A DNA stretch of 22,068 nt from Baffinella frigidus (GCA_026770585.1 MU646570.1:373272-395339); one strand, 5' to 3'. Positions 1 to 7,944 are shown, counted from the stretch's first letter. Notes: generated by a model from the letters alone, not told the origin. Translations and numbers: made by a program.

Positions 1-86
1 TAGGGTGTAGGGTGTAGGGTGTAGGGTGTAGGGTGTAGGGTGTAGGGTGTAGGGTTTAGGGTGTAGGGTTTAGGGTTCAGGCGGAC
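1..86 (+). repeat. Telomere-like tract, (GTGTAGG)n
   Basis: Near-perfect 7-bp units of TAGGGTG, becoming TTTAGGG and TTCAGGG at about 50-80. It directly abuts the exon 6 donor and is intronic in the formiminotransferase gene. A true chromosome end is unlikely but cannot be excluded, because it reaches the window edge. Confidence 0.85.
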
Positions 87-161
87 CTTTCCCCCCCGAG
101 CGGAAGAAAGACGTCGTTTTCCGAAGAGATCGGAGGTCCTTTCCGGAGTGGTGCGCCGCCC
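87..161 (-). CDS. Formiminotransferase gene, exon 6
   Basis: 75 bp with a GGCAG acceptor and a GTCCGC donor. It begins G-AAHHSGKDLRSLRK and continues to a Ser/Gly/Lys-rich end, resembling the plant-type 'YGAAH-x-x-G-R-x-L-x-S-I-R-R-E-L-G-Y-F' segment directly after LYG. Phase 1 in fits exon 5. The donor is followed at once by telomere-like repeat that runs off the left edge, so later exons are outside the window. Confidence 0.78.
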
Positions 162-3100
162 CTGCCATAAGTGGTCCTCCCCGCTTAAGTGGTCATCAAC
201 GCTTAAGCGTAAGTTGTCCTCTGGTGCGAAAGGCCAAAAGTTATAGAGGAAATCCTTGGCAAGGACAGGGGCGGGCGAGAGAGATCAAAAGGCAGCAGGA
301 AACTCCTAACCCCTAACCCCTAACCCCTCACCCCGCACCCCTAAGCCTTAAGCCCTAAGCCCTAACGCCTACACGCCAACGCCTACCCCCTACCCCTACC
401 CCCTCAACTCTAACCAACCCTTAACTAACCTCCATCTAAACCCGATGGGGCTCCCAAGTGGAACACCTCGGCGGCGTCCAACCCCTACCCCCTAACTAAC
501 CCCCTAACCCTAAACTAAAGCCCCGAACCCCTTGACCCCTACCCAACCCGTAACTAAACCCTAACCAACCCTGAACATACATAAACCCTACACCCCAACC
601 CAGGGTTTAGTGGCCGAGCGTTCCTCACTTTCGGGTTCCGGGTTTTGGGTATATGGTTTCTGGTATAGGGTTTCTGGTATAGGGTTTCGGGTTTCGAGTA
701 TGCCCGGAACCCGAAATCCGAAAGGTGAGGACAGGGCAATGAAGGTCGCGGCCGCGAAACCTAGACCCAAGACCCTAATCCCTAAACCCTAAACCCTGGC
801 CCCTCAACCCTCCGAGCCGCGCGGCGACCGAGCAGGAGACTCTCACGGTGAAACCCCTGACCCGTAACCCCTAAGCTCGTTCCCGTAACCCCTAACTCCT
901 AACTCCTAACCCCGGAACTCTAACCCCTAACCCCTACCTCTAACCCCTAACCTCAAACCCCTAACCCCTAACCTCAAACCCCTCTAACTCCTACCCTCTT
1001 CTTCTGCTGCTGCTTCTTCTTCTGTATTACTCTCAAGCCTGGAGACGCCTAACTCCTAACCCTAACCATAACCCCTAACCCCTAACCCCTAACCCCTAAC
1101 CCCTAACCCCTAACACGTAACCCCTAACCCCTAACCCCTAACCCCTAACCCCTAACCACTACCCCTAACACGTAACCCCTCACCCCTAGACCCTAAGCTT
1201 CGCGCAGCGTACATAAGGACAGGGAGCAGCAAACCGCGGCCAAGCCACTGCGTAACCCGCGACCCCTAACCCTAAACCCGTAACCATAACCCGCAACCCG
1301 CAGCCCGTAACCCGTCACCCTGACAGCGCGAGGTATCACTCACCATACATCAACACATGACTAAATGTAAAAATAATGTAATTGAATCAGGAAGCTGCAG
1401 GTCGCGGCCGAGAAGCACGGCTACCGAGCAGGACACCGCGAAACCCCTAACCCCCAACACCTCCCCCCTCCCCCCTGACCCCTCAACTCTAACCTCTGAC
1501 CCGTAACCCCAAACCAACCCTCAACTAAACCCTAACTGGACCCCGCGGCTTCCTCACCATACAGCAACACGGGAAGCTGCAGGTCGCGGCCAAGCCGCAC
1601 AGCTAACCCCGAACCCCGAACCTTAAAACCGTTACCATAACCCGCTACCATAACCCGTAACCCGTAACCCTAACAGCGCGAGTTATCTCTCACCATACAG
1701 CAACACAGGAAGCTAAACCCCAAACTCTAACCCCTAAACCCTAACCCCCAACCCCTAACCAACCCATGACTAAACCCTAACTGGACCCCGCGGCTTCCTC
1801 ACCATACGGCAACACAGAGAGATGAAGGTCACGGCCGAGCCATACAGCTAACCCTTAACCCCTAACCCGTAACCCGTAACCCGTAACCACAACCCGTGAC
1901 CCGTAACCCGTAACCCAAACAGCGCGAGCTATCTCTCACCATACAGCAACACAGGGAGATGAAGGTCGCGGCCGAGGCGCATGGCGACCGAGCGGGACAC
2001 CGCCGCAGCATCCTCCAGAGAGGCGCTTCCGATCGGGTGGAACGGAAGAAGATCCACAGCTCCTGAGGGAGGTTGGAGGGTGAGGGTGTGGGGTGTGGGG
2101 TTGAGGGTGTAGGGTTGAGGGTTGAGGGTTGAGGGTTGAGGCGGCATCCTCAACAGAAGCGCTCCTCAGCGCGTGGAAGGGAACCGCTGCCGAGCGACGA
2201 CGGGACACAATTTTAAAGGGTTCTAAAAACTTGCACCTGAATCCTAAGGGAAATTGACTTTTAAAATGAAAAAGCTGAGACCGGATTTCCGGCCTCAGCT
2301 TTCAAAAAGGTGCTTAGGTCGCTCGATAGCGCAGGAAAGAGAGAGTTTTGTTGGGGGTTGGGGGTTGGGGGTTCGAGGTTGGGGGTTGGGGGTTTGGGAT
2401 GAGGGTTTCCGGGATGTGGGTCTTGGGTTAAAGGTGTAGGTTTGAGGGCTTAGGGTTTAGGGTTCATGGTTCAGGGTTCAGGGCTTGGGATTTAGAGTTT
2501 GGGGTTAGGGTGTAGGATTTAAGGGTTAGGTTTCAGGTTTTAGGTATGTTTGGGGTGTGGGGTTCAGGGTGTAGGGTCCAGGGTGCAGGATGCAGGATGC
2601 AGGGTCTAGGGTGTAGGGTTCAGGGTTCAGGATTCAGGGTTCAGGGGTCGGGGTGTAGAGGTTAGGGTGCTCGGACCGATGTGATGGTGATGTGATGGTG
2701 GATGCGGTGTGAGGGTGCAGGATGCAGGGTGTAGGGTTCAGGGTTCAGGATTCAGGGTTCAGGGGTTGGGGTGTAGAGGTTAGGGTGGTGGTGTAGAGGT
2801 TGGGGTGTAGAGGTTAGGGTGGTGCTCAGACCGATGTGATGGTGGATGCGGTTGTTGTGCTGGCGATCCTCCGACGTGAGGTCAATCCTCTCCAGCGCCT
2901 TCGTCACCATCGCGACAACCTACACAATATCATGTATTAGTGTGTAGTGTACACGTCTACTGTACCAGTTCGCAGTGTGAAACTGCTGTACTACGTGGTA
3001 GAGTCAAAGCCTGCCGGCGCTCGTGCGACGCAAGGTCGATCCTCTCCAGCGCATTTGTCACTATTGCGACCATCTAACTTTGCACCAAACAGGCTGTATT

Positions 3101-6100
3101 GGTGTGTAGAGTATGAGTCCGACACGAGGCCGATCCTCTGCATTGCAACCACATACCCCATGCTGAACATGCTGTATCAGCGTGTAGCGTGTGAGTCCAC
3201 TGTACCACTTAGCAGTGTATAACGCGAGATCAATCGCGTCCCGCCAGGTGTTTAAATTGAATGCTCGAAACGTGACTTTTGGGTGCCAATATTCAGGATA
3301 TGACGCCAACAGTCACCGTTTCGAGCAATTGATTTAAATACCTGACGGGATTAAATCCTCTCCAGCGCCTTCGTCGCCATCGCAACAACCTACCAATCTT
3401 GCGTTATTAGTTTGTAGCATGCTTTGTCAGGTGTAGGGTGTTCATCCGGGAACAGGTTTAATTTAAAATAAAACGGCCTATCAAACCGGGTTCTGGCCCT
3501 TAAATTTACTTCGGGCCCTAATTCCCTTGTCCGCCTCCTATGAAAAAACAGGGATCCATTTTCGGGGTTGAATCCTCATCAGCGCCTTTGTCCCCATCGC
3601 AATAACCTACCAAACTTGCTGCATGAGTTTGTAGCATGCTTTATCAGGTGTAGGGTGTATGGGGTGAGACATCAAACCGCGACCGCGACCGCCGGGGTTA
3701 ATCCGGGAACAAGCATTTTTATTTCAAAAATTCGGCAAGGAAAATTACTACACATAGGCAACGTCCCGAAGCATTTGTGTAGTAATTTTCATGCAGATTT
3801 TTATAGGAAAAATACTTGTTCCCGGATGAGGGTGGGACAGCAGACAGCCACCGCCTCGTCTTCTCTGAGGAGGCTGTCCCCGAAGATGGAAGGACGCAGA
3901 CCGCTTCAACCCGAGACGTGTTTCAAAACTCCGTATAAAATGCCAAAACTCTGTACAAGGATCTGTACCAGGAAAAGTCGATAATTTGTACTGACACTGC
4001 CGAACTCCGTACAAACCGTCCCGGGGGATGGGAACCACTCTGAGGGGGGACAAGTCCGTGGTGTTGGGTGTAGGGTGTAGGGCGTAGGTTGTAGGGTGTA
4101 GGGTGCAGGGTGCAGGGTGCAGGGTGCAGGGTGCAGGGTGCGGGGTGCAGGGTGCAGGGTGCAGGGTGCAGGGTGCAGGGTGCAGGGTGCAGGGTGTGGG
4201 GTGTAGGGATGGGACAACAGACCGCATCCCCGACCGCCTCGCCTTCTCCGAGGATGCATAGCCCAGACCTGATCCGTGGACACGTCCACTTTCAACGATT
4301 TTCGCAATAAAATGTGCTACACAGAATGATCATACTAATAACAGTAAAACATCCGTGTAGTAAATTTCATTACCCAAATTCGTTACATAAATTGTTGTCC
4401 CGGATGAGTCCCGGAGCTGCGATCGAAGAGAGAAGGTGCGATCAACGAACGCTTCTTCTTCTTCTTTATTACTCTCGATACAGGTCCTAGGACAGGACCT
4501 TGAGCCTTGAGTTGAGTGATACAAAAGTCTAAGAGCCTTAAGAAACGAGGGCGCGTCTACGATGGATGACAGGGAGACGCTGCGAGCAGAGCGAGTGGGC
4601 ACATCTTCAGCGATCGCAGAGAGAACCTGCGATCAAAGAGAGATGATGCGATCAGAGAGAGATAACGCGATCAAAGAGGGGCACTGCGTGTCCCAAATCT
4701 CGAGTAACGCCTGTACCATCCAGGATTGCAGGGGGGGGTATTTCAAAAGTCACTTTTTGGCAGAAGATGTTTTAAGTCATTTTTTGAGAAGAAAATGGCT
4801 CAAATGCCAGCCAATGGCTCAAATGCCAGCCACGAAATACCCCCACGAAGGGTCCTGGATGGGTCGACAGGCCACCAGCGCTTACAGTGAGAGCAAATCG
4901 TCTTTTCGAGTCCCCTATTTGTACAGCAGGTCGTCGGAATCCGACGACCTCCAGTACAAACCAAGGGAATAAAAAAAGGCGCTTTGCTCCCATTCTGAGG
5001 CTGGTAGGGAGCGGGCCTCGCACCTGTCGAAGGTGCGGTCCGAGAACACGCGAACCTGCGAACAAAGAGACAGACCGGTATTACTACCAACACCGCCGGC
5101 ATGCATGCACCCCCACCGAAGTCAGTAGTCGACTCCGTTCTACAACAACGTGTAGTGCGTGCGAGAACCCCAGATCTTTGTAGTACCAAAAAACCCGCAA
5201 TGGGTCTTAGAATGTGGTCATGATGGTTTTGTAATCAATAAATTCTCTCCAGTGGGGGCGCCACGATCAGCATGGTGCACCTCTGGGGCACGCGGGTCCG
5301 GAGGTGCCCCCTTTCTAGCTCTGCATCACTCGGGGTGCCTTACTGTTCTTAAGTTGGCATGCTGGGTATGTGGTACAAATCCGTCAACTTTGGAACGGAA
5401 AAGAGTCTGGTCTCACCGAATTGGTGAGACCAAATAGACTGAGACCTAACCCTGAATGAGACCCAATTAGACTGAGTCCTAACCCTCAACCCTAAACCCT
5501 AAGCCCTCAACCCGAAAACAGAACCTGAAACACGTCAGGGACGAGATCGAGTGGCGTTGGATCATTCTGAGCATTCTGATTTATCAGAGAGGAACGCCGG
5601 TTTGCCAACCACCAACCAGGGTTGGGGGTAACACGGTAACACAGCGGGCTCCTGCCACCGTTATCGTGTTACCGACGATTCCCTGTTACCACGGTAACAC
5701 AGCGGGTCACCGGTCCCTTGACGAGTCCCTTTGACCGGCGGTAACAAAGTGATTCTCTGCCACCGATACGGTGACGGGGCCTCTGTTACCTTACGAAAAA
5801 AACTACCCCCAGCCCTGCCACCAACCCTCACGGGTGGACCAAATCGTCGATTTTCAGACCTCCAAATCACCAGCGGGGTCATCGACCCCGCTGCAAGGTG
5901 ATTTTGAGGTCTGAAAATCGACGATTTGGTCCGCCCGTGAGGGTTGGTGGAAACCCTTGCTGTCGCCGCATGGCACGCGCGTGAGAGTTCGCGTACGAGG
6001 GTTCAGGTTGGTGGGGTGGGTTGGACGCACCAGCGCCGCGCCCGGCACGCTGCCCGCCGCCTCCGCGATTTCCCGCAGAATTCTCGGGCTCCGCCCCTCC

Positions 6101-6141
6101 TGGACGTTGGCAAAGCAACACACGGCGGCGCGTTTCAGCAT
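87..6141 (-). CDS. Formiminotransferase-domain protein, 6 exons seen, 3' end off the left edge
   Basis: The family transfers a formimino group between glutamate/formiminoglutamate and tetrahydrofolate (FTCD N-terminal domain), or is the less characterised plant-type formiminotransferase-like protein. I read exons at 6141-6031, 5055-5024, 4268-4223, 2919-2832, 2062-1940 and 161-87, all with AG acceptors and GT donors. Phases match at all five junctions (0, 2, 0, 1, 1), giving about 159 residues without a stop. Family landmarks appear in order: the N-terminal N-x-x-EGR stretch, F-S-DRTFDR, GEGEAV, an A-M-V...IDL helix, AVDLLPFHPIGSAS and LPVLLYGAAH. The usual HPR-x-G substrate loop reads HHHIG, so the His aligned with the catalytic one is kept but Pro-Arg is lost. 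The second half of the domain would lie beyond base 1. Introns are 755-1778 bp, filled with telomere-like repeat, MITEs and decayed exon copies. It could be a diverging paralogue or a young pseudogene, although the open, in-phase reading favours a working gene. Confidence 0.82.
162..1939 (-). pseudogene. Intron 5: ladder of decayed exon-5 copies in CCCTAA-type repeat
   Basis: Partial minus-strand copies of exon 5 lie at about 724-756, 811-848, 1201-1250, 1323-1438 (split by an AT-rich insert), 1550-1604, 1673-1714 and 1791-1851. Most keep the coding end (LPVLLYG, or LPVLMYAA in the 1201-1250 copy) and the following GTGAG donor. Between them are C-rich tracts (CCCCTAA and CCCGTAA units). A 5' fragment of the same exon, reading VPFHALRSASVEDAA, lies upstream at 2141-2191. 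The copies differ by substitutions and short indels, so they arose at different times. Nothing certain is seen in 162-300 apart from short CTTAAG palindromes. Confidence 0.75.
302..1925 (-). repeat. Degenerate C-rich telomere-like repeat
   Basis: CCCCTAA, CCCTAAA and CCCGTAA units in several tracts (302-600, 770-810, 845-1195, 1260-1320, 1440-1545, 1604-1672, 1715-1785, 1851-1918). They are broken by the ghost copies of exon 5 described above. The purest run is at about 1070-1160. Confidence 0.85.
1940..2062 (-). CDS. Formiminotransferase gene, exon 5
   Basis: 123 bp with a CAG acceptor and a GTGAGA donor. It encodes AVDLLPFHPIGSASLEDAAA, a helix, then LGRDLHLPVLLYG. This is the most diagnostic stretch: formiminotransferases have 'G-A-V-D-h-h-P-F-h-P-h ... 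L-x-V-P-V-x-L-Y-G/E' at this point. Phase is 1 in and 1 out. Seven partial copies of its 3' end, most with the GTGAG donor retained, line the intron to the left. Confidence 0.87.
2068..2830 (+). repeat. G-rich telomere-like tracts with a ~130-bp duplication
   Basis: GGGTTGA units at 2068-2140, GGGTTGG at 2350-2400, and mixed TTCAGGG/TGCAGGG/GTAGAGG units at 2420-2830. The block 2581-2709 is largely repeated at 2717-2850. The duplication includes the end of exon 4, so it made one of the ghost copies. This is intron 4 of the formiminotransferase gene. Confidence 0.8.
2271..2302. other. Strong hairpin
   Basis: AAAGCTGAG (2271-2279) pairs with CTCAGCTTT (2294-2302). After one mismatch, CCGG pairs with CCGG around an ATTT loop. 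It lies in a non-repeat island inside intron 4 and may be a remnant of an inverted-repeat element. Confidence 0.6.
2832..2919 (-). CDS. Formiminotransferase gene, exon 4
   Basis: 88 bp from a TAG acceptor to a GTCTGA donor. It encodes VVAMVTKALERIDLTS followed by a His-rich stretch ending RIHHHI-G. Family members have 'A-M-V-x-x-A-x-x-x-I-D-L-x-x-H-x-G-x-H-P-R-x-G' here. The spacing keeps a His four residues before the Gly, but Pro-Arg is replaced. This is the copy whose phase (0 in, 1 out) joins exons 3 and 5. Four more decayed copies lie upstream, between 3010 and 3606. Confidence 0.78.
3240..3349. mobile_element. MITE-like element inside a ghost exon
   Basis: Terminal inverted repeats start CCCG(C/T)CAGGT(G/A)TTTAAAT and continue about 37 bp, with GCTCGAAACG-GAC arms. 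110 bp in total. It interrupts the decayed exon-4 copy whose coding part continues at 3351. No clear target-site duplication. Confidence 0.7.
3661..3900 (-). pseudogene. Two diverged copies of exon 3
   Basis: The block at about 3840-3895 reads SLLREDEAVAV on the minus strand and is followed by a GTCTGC donor. It parallels exon 3 (CILGEGEAVGDA then GTCTGT). A shorter copy at 3661-3697 shares the 3' end. Both are diverged, and the element at 3701-3827 sits between them. Confidence 0.6.
3701..3827. mobile_element. MITE-like element, ATCCGGGAAC family, copy 1
   Basis: Arms ATCCGGGAACAAG at both ends and inner TTACTACACA arms make one long imperfect foldback of 127 bp. A related element is at 4272-4405, and a lone ATCCGGGAACAG end lies at 3444-3456. 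Confidence 0.75.
4063..4207 (+). repeat. (GGGTGCA)n array
   Basis: About 20 copies of a 7-bp unit GGGTGCA, flanked by GGGTGTA units. The minus-strand ORFs of repeating His-Pro-Ala-Pro-Cys-Thr-Leu are artefacts of the 7-bp period. Intron 3. Confidence 0.85.
4223..4268 (-). CDS. Formiminotransferase gene, exon 3
   Basis: 46 bp, read as R-SGLCILGEGEAVGDA with an AG acceptor and a GTCTGT donor. It aligns with the bacterial/eukaryotic 'NRSV-x-TFVGEPEAV' segment. Entry in phase 2 and exit in phase 0 fit exons 2 and 4. The acceptor trinucleotide CAG (4269-4271) directly abuts the end of an inverted-repeat element (4272-4405). Two diverged copies follow at 3840-3895 and 3661-3697. Confidence 0.75.
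4272..4405. mobile_element. MITE-like element, ATCCGGGAAC family, copy 2, abutting a splice acceptor
   Basis: Ends ATCCGTGGACAC and GTTGTCCCGGAT, with inner CTACACA arms, homologous to 3701-3827. Its left end touches the CAG acceptor of exon 3 (4269-4271), so on the coding strand the element is the last thing in the intron. Confidence 0.7.
4414..4680 (-). repeat. Decayed exon-2/acceptor copies forming a ~19-bp tandem repeat
   Basis: On the minus strand 'TTTGATCGCAGGTTC'-type blocks recur at 4414-4462, 4595-4640 and 4640-4680, resembling the acceptor and start of exon 2 ('TTTGTTCGCAGGTTC' at about 5050-5064). One copy reads AFVDRTFSLRS. The 4615-4680 part has become a roughly 19-bp repeat (GATGCGATCAGAGAGA-like on the plus strand). 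Plus-strand ORFs here, rich in Arg/Glu, are by-products. Confidence 0.5.
4716..4862. mobile_element. MITE-like element, CCATCCAGGA ends
   Basis: CCATCCAGGATTGCAGG...GGTATTTC at the left matches the complement of GAAATACCCCC...TCCTGGATGG at the right. 147 bp. Internally it has two tandem copies of a 19-bp unit, ATGGCTCAAATGCCAGCCA, at about 4796-4832. Confidence 0.72.
4874..5005. mobile_element. Long foldback element beside exon 2
   Basis: Imperfect arms run from ACCAGC...GAGCAAA inward to a perfect GGTCGTCGGA/TCCGACGACC core centred at about 4941. 132 bp. It lies 18 bp downstream of exon 2, inside intron 2. Confidence 0.7.
5024..5055 (-). CDS. Formiminotransferase gene, exon 2 (32-bp microexon)
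   Basis: The acceptor TTCGCAG precedes VRVFSDRTFDR, and the donor is GTGCGAG. It matches the family's strand-turn 'h-h-x-F-x-D-x-x-Y-N-R'. Phase is 0 in and 2 out, fitting exons 1 and 3. At 32 bp it is easily missed by gene finders. A MITE (4874-5005) ends 18 bp downstream of the exon, and decayed copies of the acceptor region lie at 4414-4680. Confidence 0.75.
5080..5162. repeat. Dispersed repeat (GGCGGCCGTGTTGG family), copy
   Basis: Carries 'TACTACCAACACCGCCGGCA' followed by TGCATGCACCCCCACCG, on the opposite strand to the copies at 13010-13125, 13985-14113 and 14235-14305. It continues into CAACGTGTAGTGCGTGCGAG, which matches the other half of the family. Confidence 0.6.
5352..5437. repeat. 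Dispersed repeat with GGTCTCACC palindrome, copy 1
   Basis: About 86 bp shared with 13268-13353 at roughly 90% identity. Shared features include GTCAACTTTGGAACGGAAAA and a palindrome GGTCTCACC-GAATT-GGTGAGACC (5409-5431). Function unknown; possibly the end of a larger element. Confidence 0.75.
5625..5805. repeat. GGTAACAC repeats with inverted copies
   Basis: GGTAACACAGCGGG occurs twice (about 5639 and 5694), and CTGCCACCG twice (about 5652 and 5758). Inverted TGTTACC copies lie between them, giving overlapping hairpins. Intron 1 of the formiminotransferase gene. Confidence 0.6.
5818..5950. mobile_element. Near-perfect 133-bp foldback element
   Basis: 54-bp arms (CCACCAACCCTCACGGG... and its complement) are almost identical over the full length. 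An inner AGCGGGG/CCCCGCT arm surrounds a short loop. Such fresh arms suggest a recent insertion. It lies in intron 1, 80 bp from the donor of exon 1. Confidence 0.78.
6031..6141 (-). CDS. Formiminotransferase gene, exon 1 (start codon)
   Basis: Begins with ATG at 6141 and runs 37 codons to a GTGCGT donor. It contains NVQEGRSPRILREIAEAAGS, matching the N-terminal signature of glutamate formiminotransferases (N-x-S-EGR followed by an amphipathic helix). There is no obvious targeting peptide before the domain, so a cytosolic protein is the simplest reading. The exon ends in phase 0. Confidence 0.85.
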
Positions 6142-6580
6142 GTCGCTCCCTGCTGCGTGTAAGACTCCTCCGCTCCTCGGGAGCGTGGCAGGAGAGCGGA
6201 GGAAGTGTTGCGATCAGTGAGCCGCCTCCTTCCGCCTTGACGATGATGGATCCGCCGCTCGAGGTACGGGAGGAGCTGCCCTCCGTGTCAATGATCCCCC
6301 GGAAAACACCGCAGAGAATCCCCGGATGAGGCTCTCAGGGAGGTGGCCCGGCCTCCCGTGCCTGCTTCGATTCCACGGTTCCTGCTGTTCTGCCGTCCCC
6401 TGCGATTGCCCCGTCCGCCCCGCCCAGTCACCTGTATACCTTCCCCGATCGACAACAGAAGGGTCAGTTCCGGCACTTGCTCTTGGGACGAGTTATAAAA
6501 TCGATTTTTAAAAATGGGTACGTTTCGGGCTGCGGTGAGAGGGGGGGGGAGGGGGGCTTGTGAAATAAGATCCTTGCACA
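6142..6580. promoter_or_regulatory. 5' flank of the formiminotransferase gene
   Basis: Upstream of the ATG at 6141 the sequence is GC-rich and free of telomere-like repeat. The minus strand has a TATA-like TTTATAACTC near 6491-6500, next to a perfect 12-bp palindrome AAAATCGATTTT (6497-6508). That is about 350 bp from the ATG, so either the 5' UTR is long or this is not the TATA element. A G-run lies at about 6539-6556. No other gene is supported here. Confidence 0.3.
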
Positions 6581-6829
6581 TTGTGGAAGAAACACACATA
6601 CATTCATACGGAGGCACAACGTCGCCACCCCTCTCCATCATTCATCAGAGAAGAAACACCGACTAATGTCGTGGTGGAAGATGGCTTTTACTATCGCAGA
6701 AGGATCGGAGATCCCCGCAAGGGGACCATGAGCCTCATAAAGGCTGACTTGGGTTCGATGTGTGTGTGAGCATGGCAACCAGTTGCTATACCTTCACAAA
6801 CCCCAACAGAACCACCCTGTATCCCCTCT

Positions 6830-6962
6830 TCACGAGCCTCTGCACTGGAGAGTTCAACGCGATCCGAAAGCAAAAATGCTTTCTCTGCAGATCCTTTCTA
6901 CGGAAGGGCGTGTCGATGGGCTATGTTGGGAGAAATTAAAACCTAAAGGACCTAAAGGATCG
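6830..6962. repeat. ~130-bp direct repeat, copy 1
   Basis: From ACGAGCCTCTGCACTGGAGAG to CCTAAAGGACCTAAAGG, repeated at 7578-7706 with about 90% identity. It holds a hairpin AAAGCA-AAAA-TGCTTT and a doubled CCTAAAGGA. The surrounding 6580-7150 holds only unsupported ORFs; one plus-strand stretch, NVVVEDGFYYRRRIGD (about 6667-6714), looks protein-like but has no partner. Confidence 0.7.
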
Positions 6963-7241
6963 CCGCTCCACCCCTCCTCCTTGGACCTCATAACCTGGTG
7001 GAACCTCTCTCAATTCCTCTATACCTCTGTGATGTGCAAACAAGGCGCGCTGGATTGTATCCTATGCACCCCTGCGTCGATTTTGCTTTGGAGGTGTTTT
7101 AAAACCAAAAAATCCTTGAGGGCACAGCTGAGCACCTTTCAAAAGTGAATTCAGGCACAAAACTAAACACTAAACACTTAAGTTCTTTGCGGTACATGTA
7201 TTGTAAGGATTTCGCGCGTGGGGGAGTTGATGAGTGCACTA

Positions 7242-7303
7242 TCCTGTCAAGTGCTGCCCTATTCTGTGCCAAGTGCCGCCCTTTCCTGCCAAGTGCCGCC
7301 CTG
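7242..7303 (+). repeat. ~21-bp tandem repeat, three units
   Basis: Three units of CCTGTCAAGTGCTGCCCTAT-like sequence. ORFs across it (SSAAL, PSAAL) reflect the period. Confidence 0.65.
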
Positions 7304-7577
7304 GATCGATCGCAGCGAGCGGTAAAAACGGTCCTGCGGGCCCAACGATCCTGCATAGATCTATTTCAGATTTGGCTTGGCGCAGGAGCCATTTCTCACT
7401 TTGGGGGGGTTAAGTCATTTGGTTTTGTACCAGGAATCTGTTAGATGGACACTTTCCGAAATAAAATTCATTCTGTGCCGGGACTAAATCGTGGCCCTGA
7501 ATGATCGCAGAAAGTGGTAAAACCGTCAGAACGAGAGAGAGGGAACGGTGAAAACGCACCCGTCGGGCCAAGAAGAA

Positions 7578-7706
7578 ACGAGCCTCTGCACTGGAGAGCG
7601 AAACGCGATCCGAAAGCAAAAATGCTTTCTCTGCAGTCCTTTCTACGGAAGGGCGTGTCGTTGGCATCTGTTGGGAGAAATTAAAACCTAAAGGACCTAA
7701 AGGTGC
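7578..7706. repeat. ~130-bp direct repeat, copy 2
   Basis: Second copy of the 6830-6962 repeat. The copies are 750 bp apart in the same orientation. Just before it, GATCGCAG-AAG-GGTAAAA (7503-7522) repeats 7307-7327, so the duplicated unit may be larger and partly decayed. Confidence 0.7.
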
Positions 7707-7944
7707 GCACTCGCGATGAAGGCCCCCAGAAGAAAGGGGGGGGGGCTCTGGAGGGGGGGGTGCGGCGCGGCGGCCTGGTGCATCACGTCTGCAAAAGGCT
7801 CGAACTCGAAAATGGCTCAAACCGCGGGGCGTGGCAGACTCCACCATTGCGTCATGAACCTCCTGAACCAATGCACAACTTACTGCCGAGGATCATCCAG
7901 TTGACTTGAGTTAGAATATCCTCTGGCTAGCAGTGTACTTCACA

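Larger units (their letters stand above)
2676..3606 (-). pseudogene. Ladder of decayed exon-4 copies
   Basis: Besides exon 4 (2832-2919), minus-strand copies read VAIVTNALERIDLASHE (about 3010-3073), VVAM--QRIGLVSDS with an internal deletion (about 3125-3156), VVAMATKALERI then a stop (3351-3389), and VIAMGTKALMRI (3568-3606). Three of the four are preceded by a T-AG acceptor. A fragment of the exon 3' end is at 2676-2709. The repeat unit includes about 60 bp of upstream intron, and most of those stretches carry 'TTAGTGTGTAGCGTG'-like sequence. The 3351 copy is interrupted by the inverted-repeat element at 3240-3349. Confidence 0.75.

Noticed and set aside
1-86. True chromosome end (telomere)
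   Set aside because: The tract is short and lies next to an exon donor. Similar tracts occur throughout the window on both strands, so it is better read as intronic repeat.
302-1200. CRISPR-like array
   Set aside because: Units are 7-bp and contiguous, with no unique spacers of constant length, and the genes are eukaryotic.
3748-4307. Overlapping minus ORFs with His-Pro-Ala-Pro-Cys-Thr-Leu repeats
   Set aside because: Artefact of the GGGTGCA array. The real coding content here is the 46-bp exon 3 in another frame.
5944-6329. Plus-strand ORFs opposite exon 1
   Set aside because: Shadows of the minus-strand formiminotransferase first exon and its GC-rich flank.
6581-7148. Plus ORFs including NVVVEDGFYYRRRIGD
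   Set aside because: The stretch looks protein-like, but there are no supported splice sites, homologous copy or domain. Part of the second ORF lies in a dispersed 130-bp repeat.
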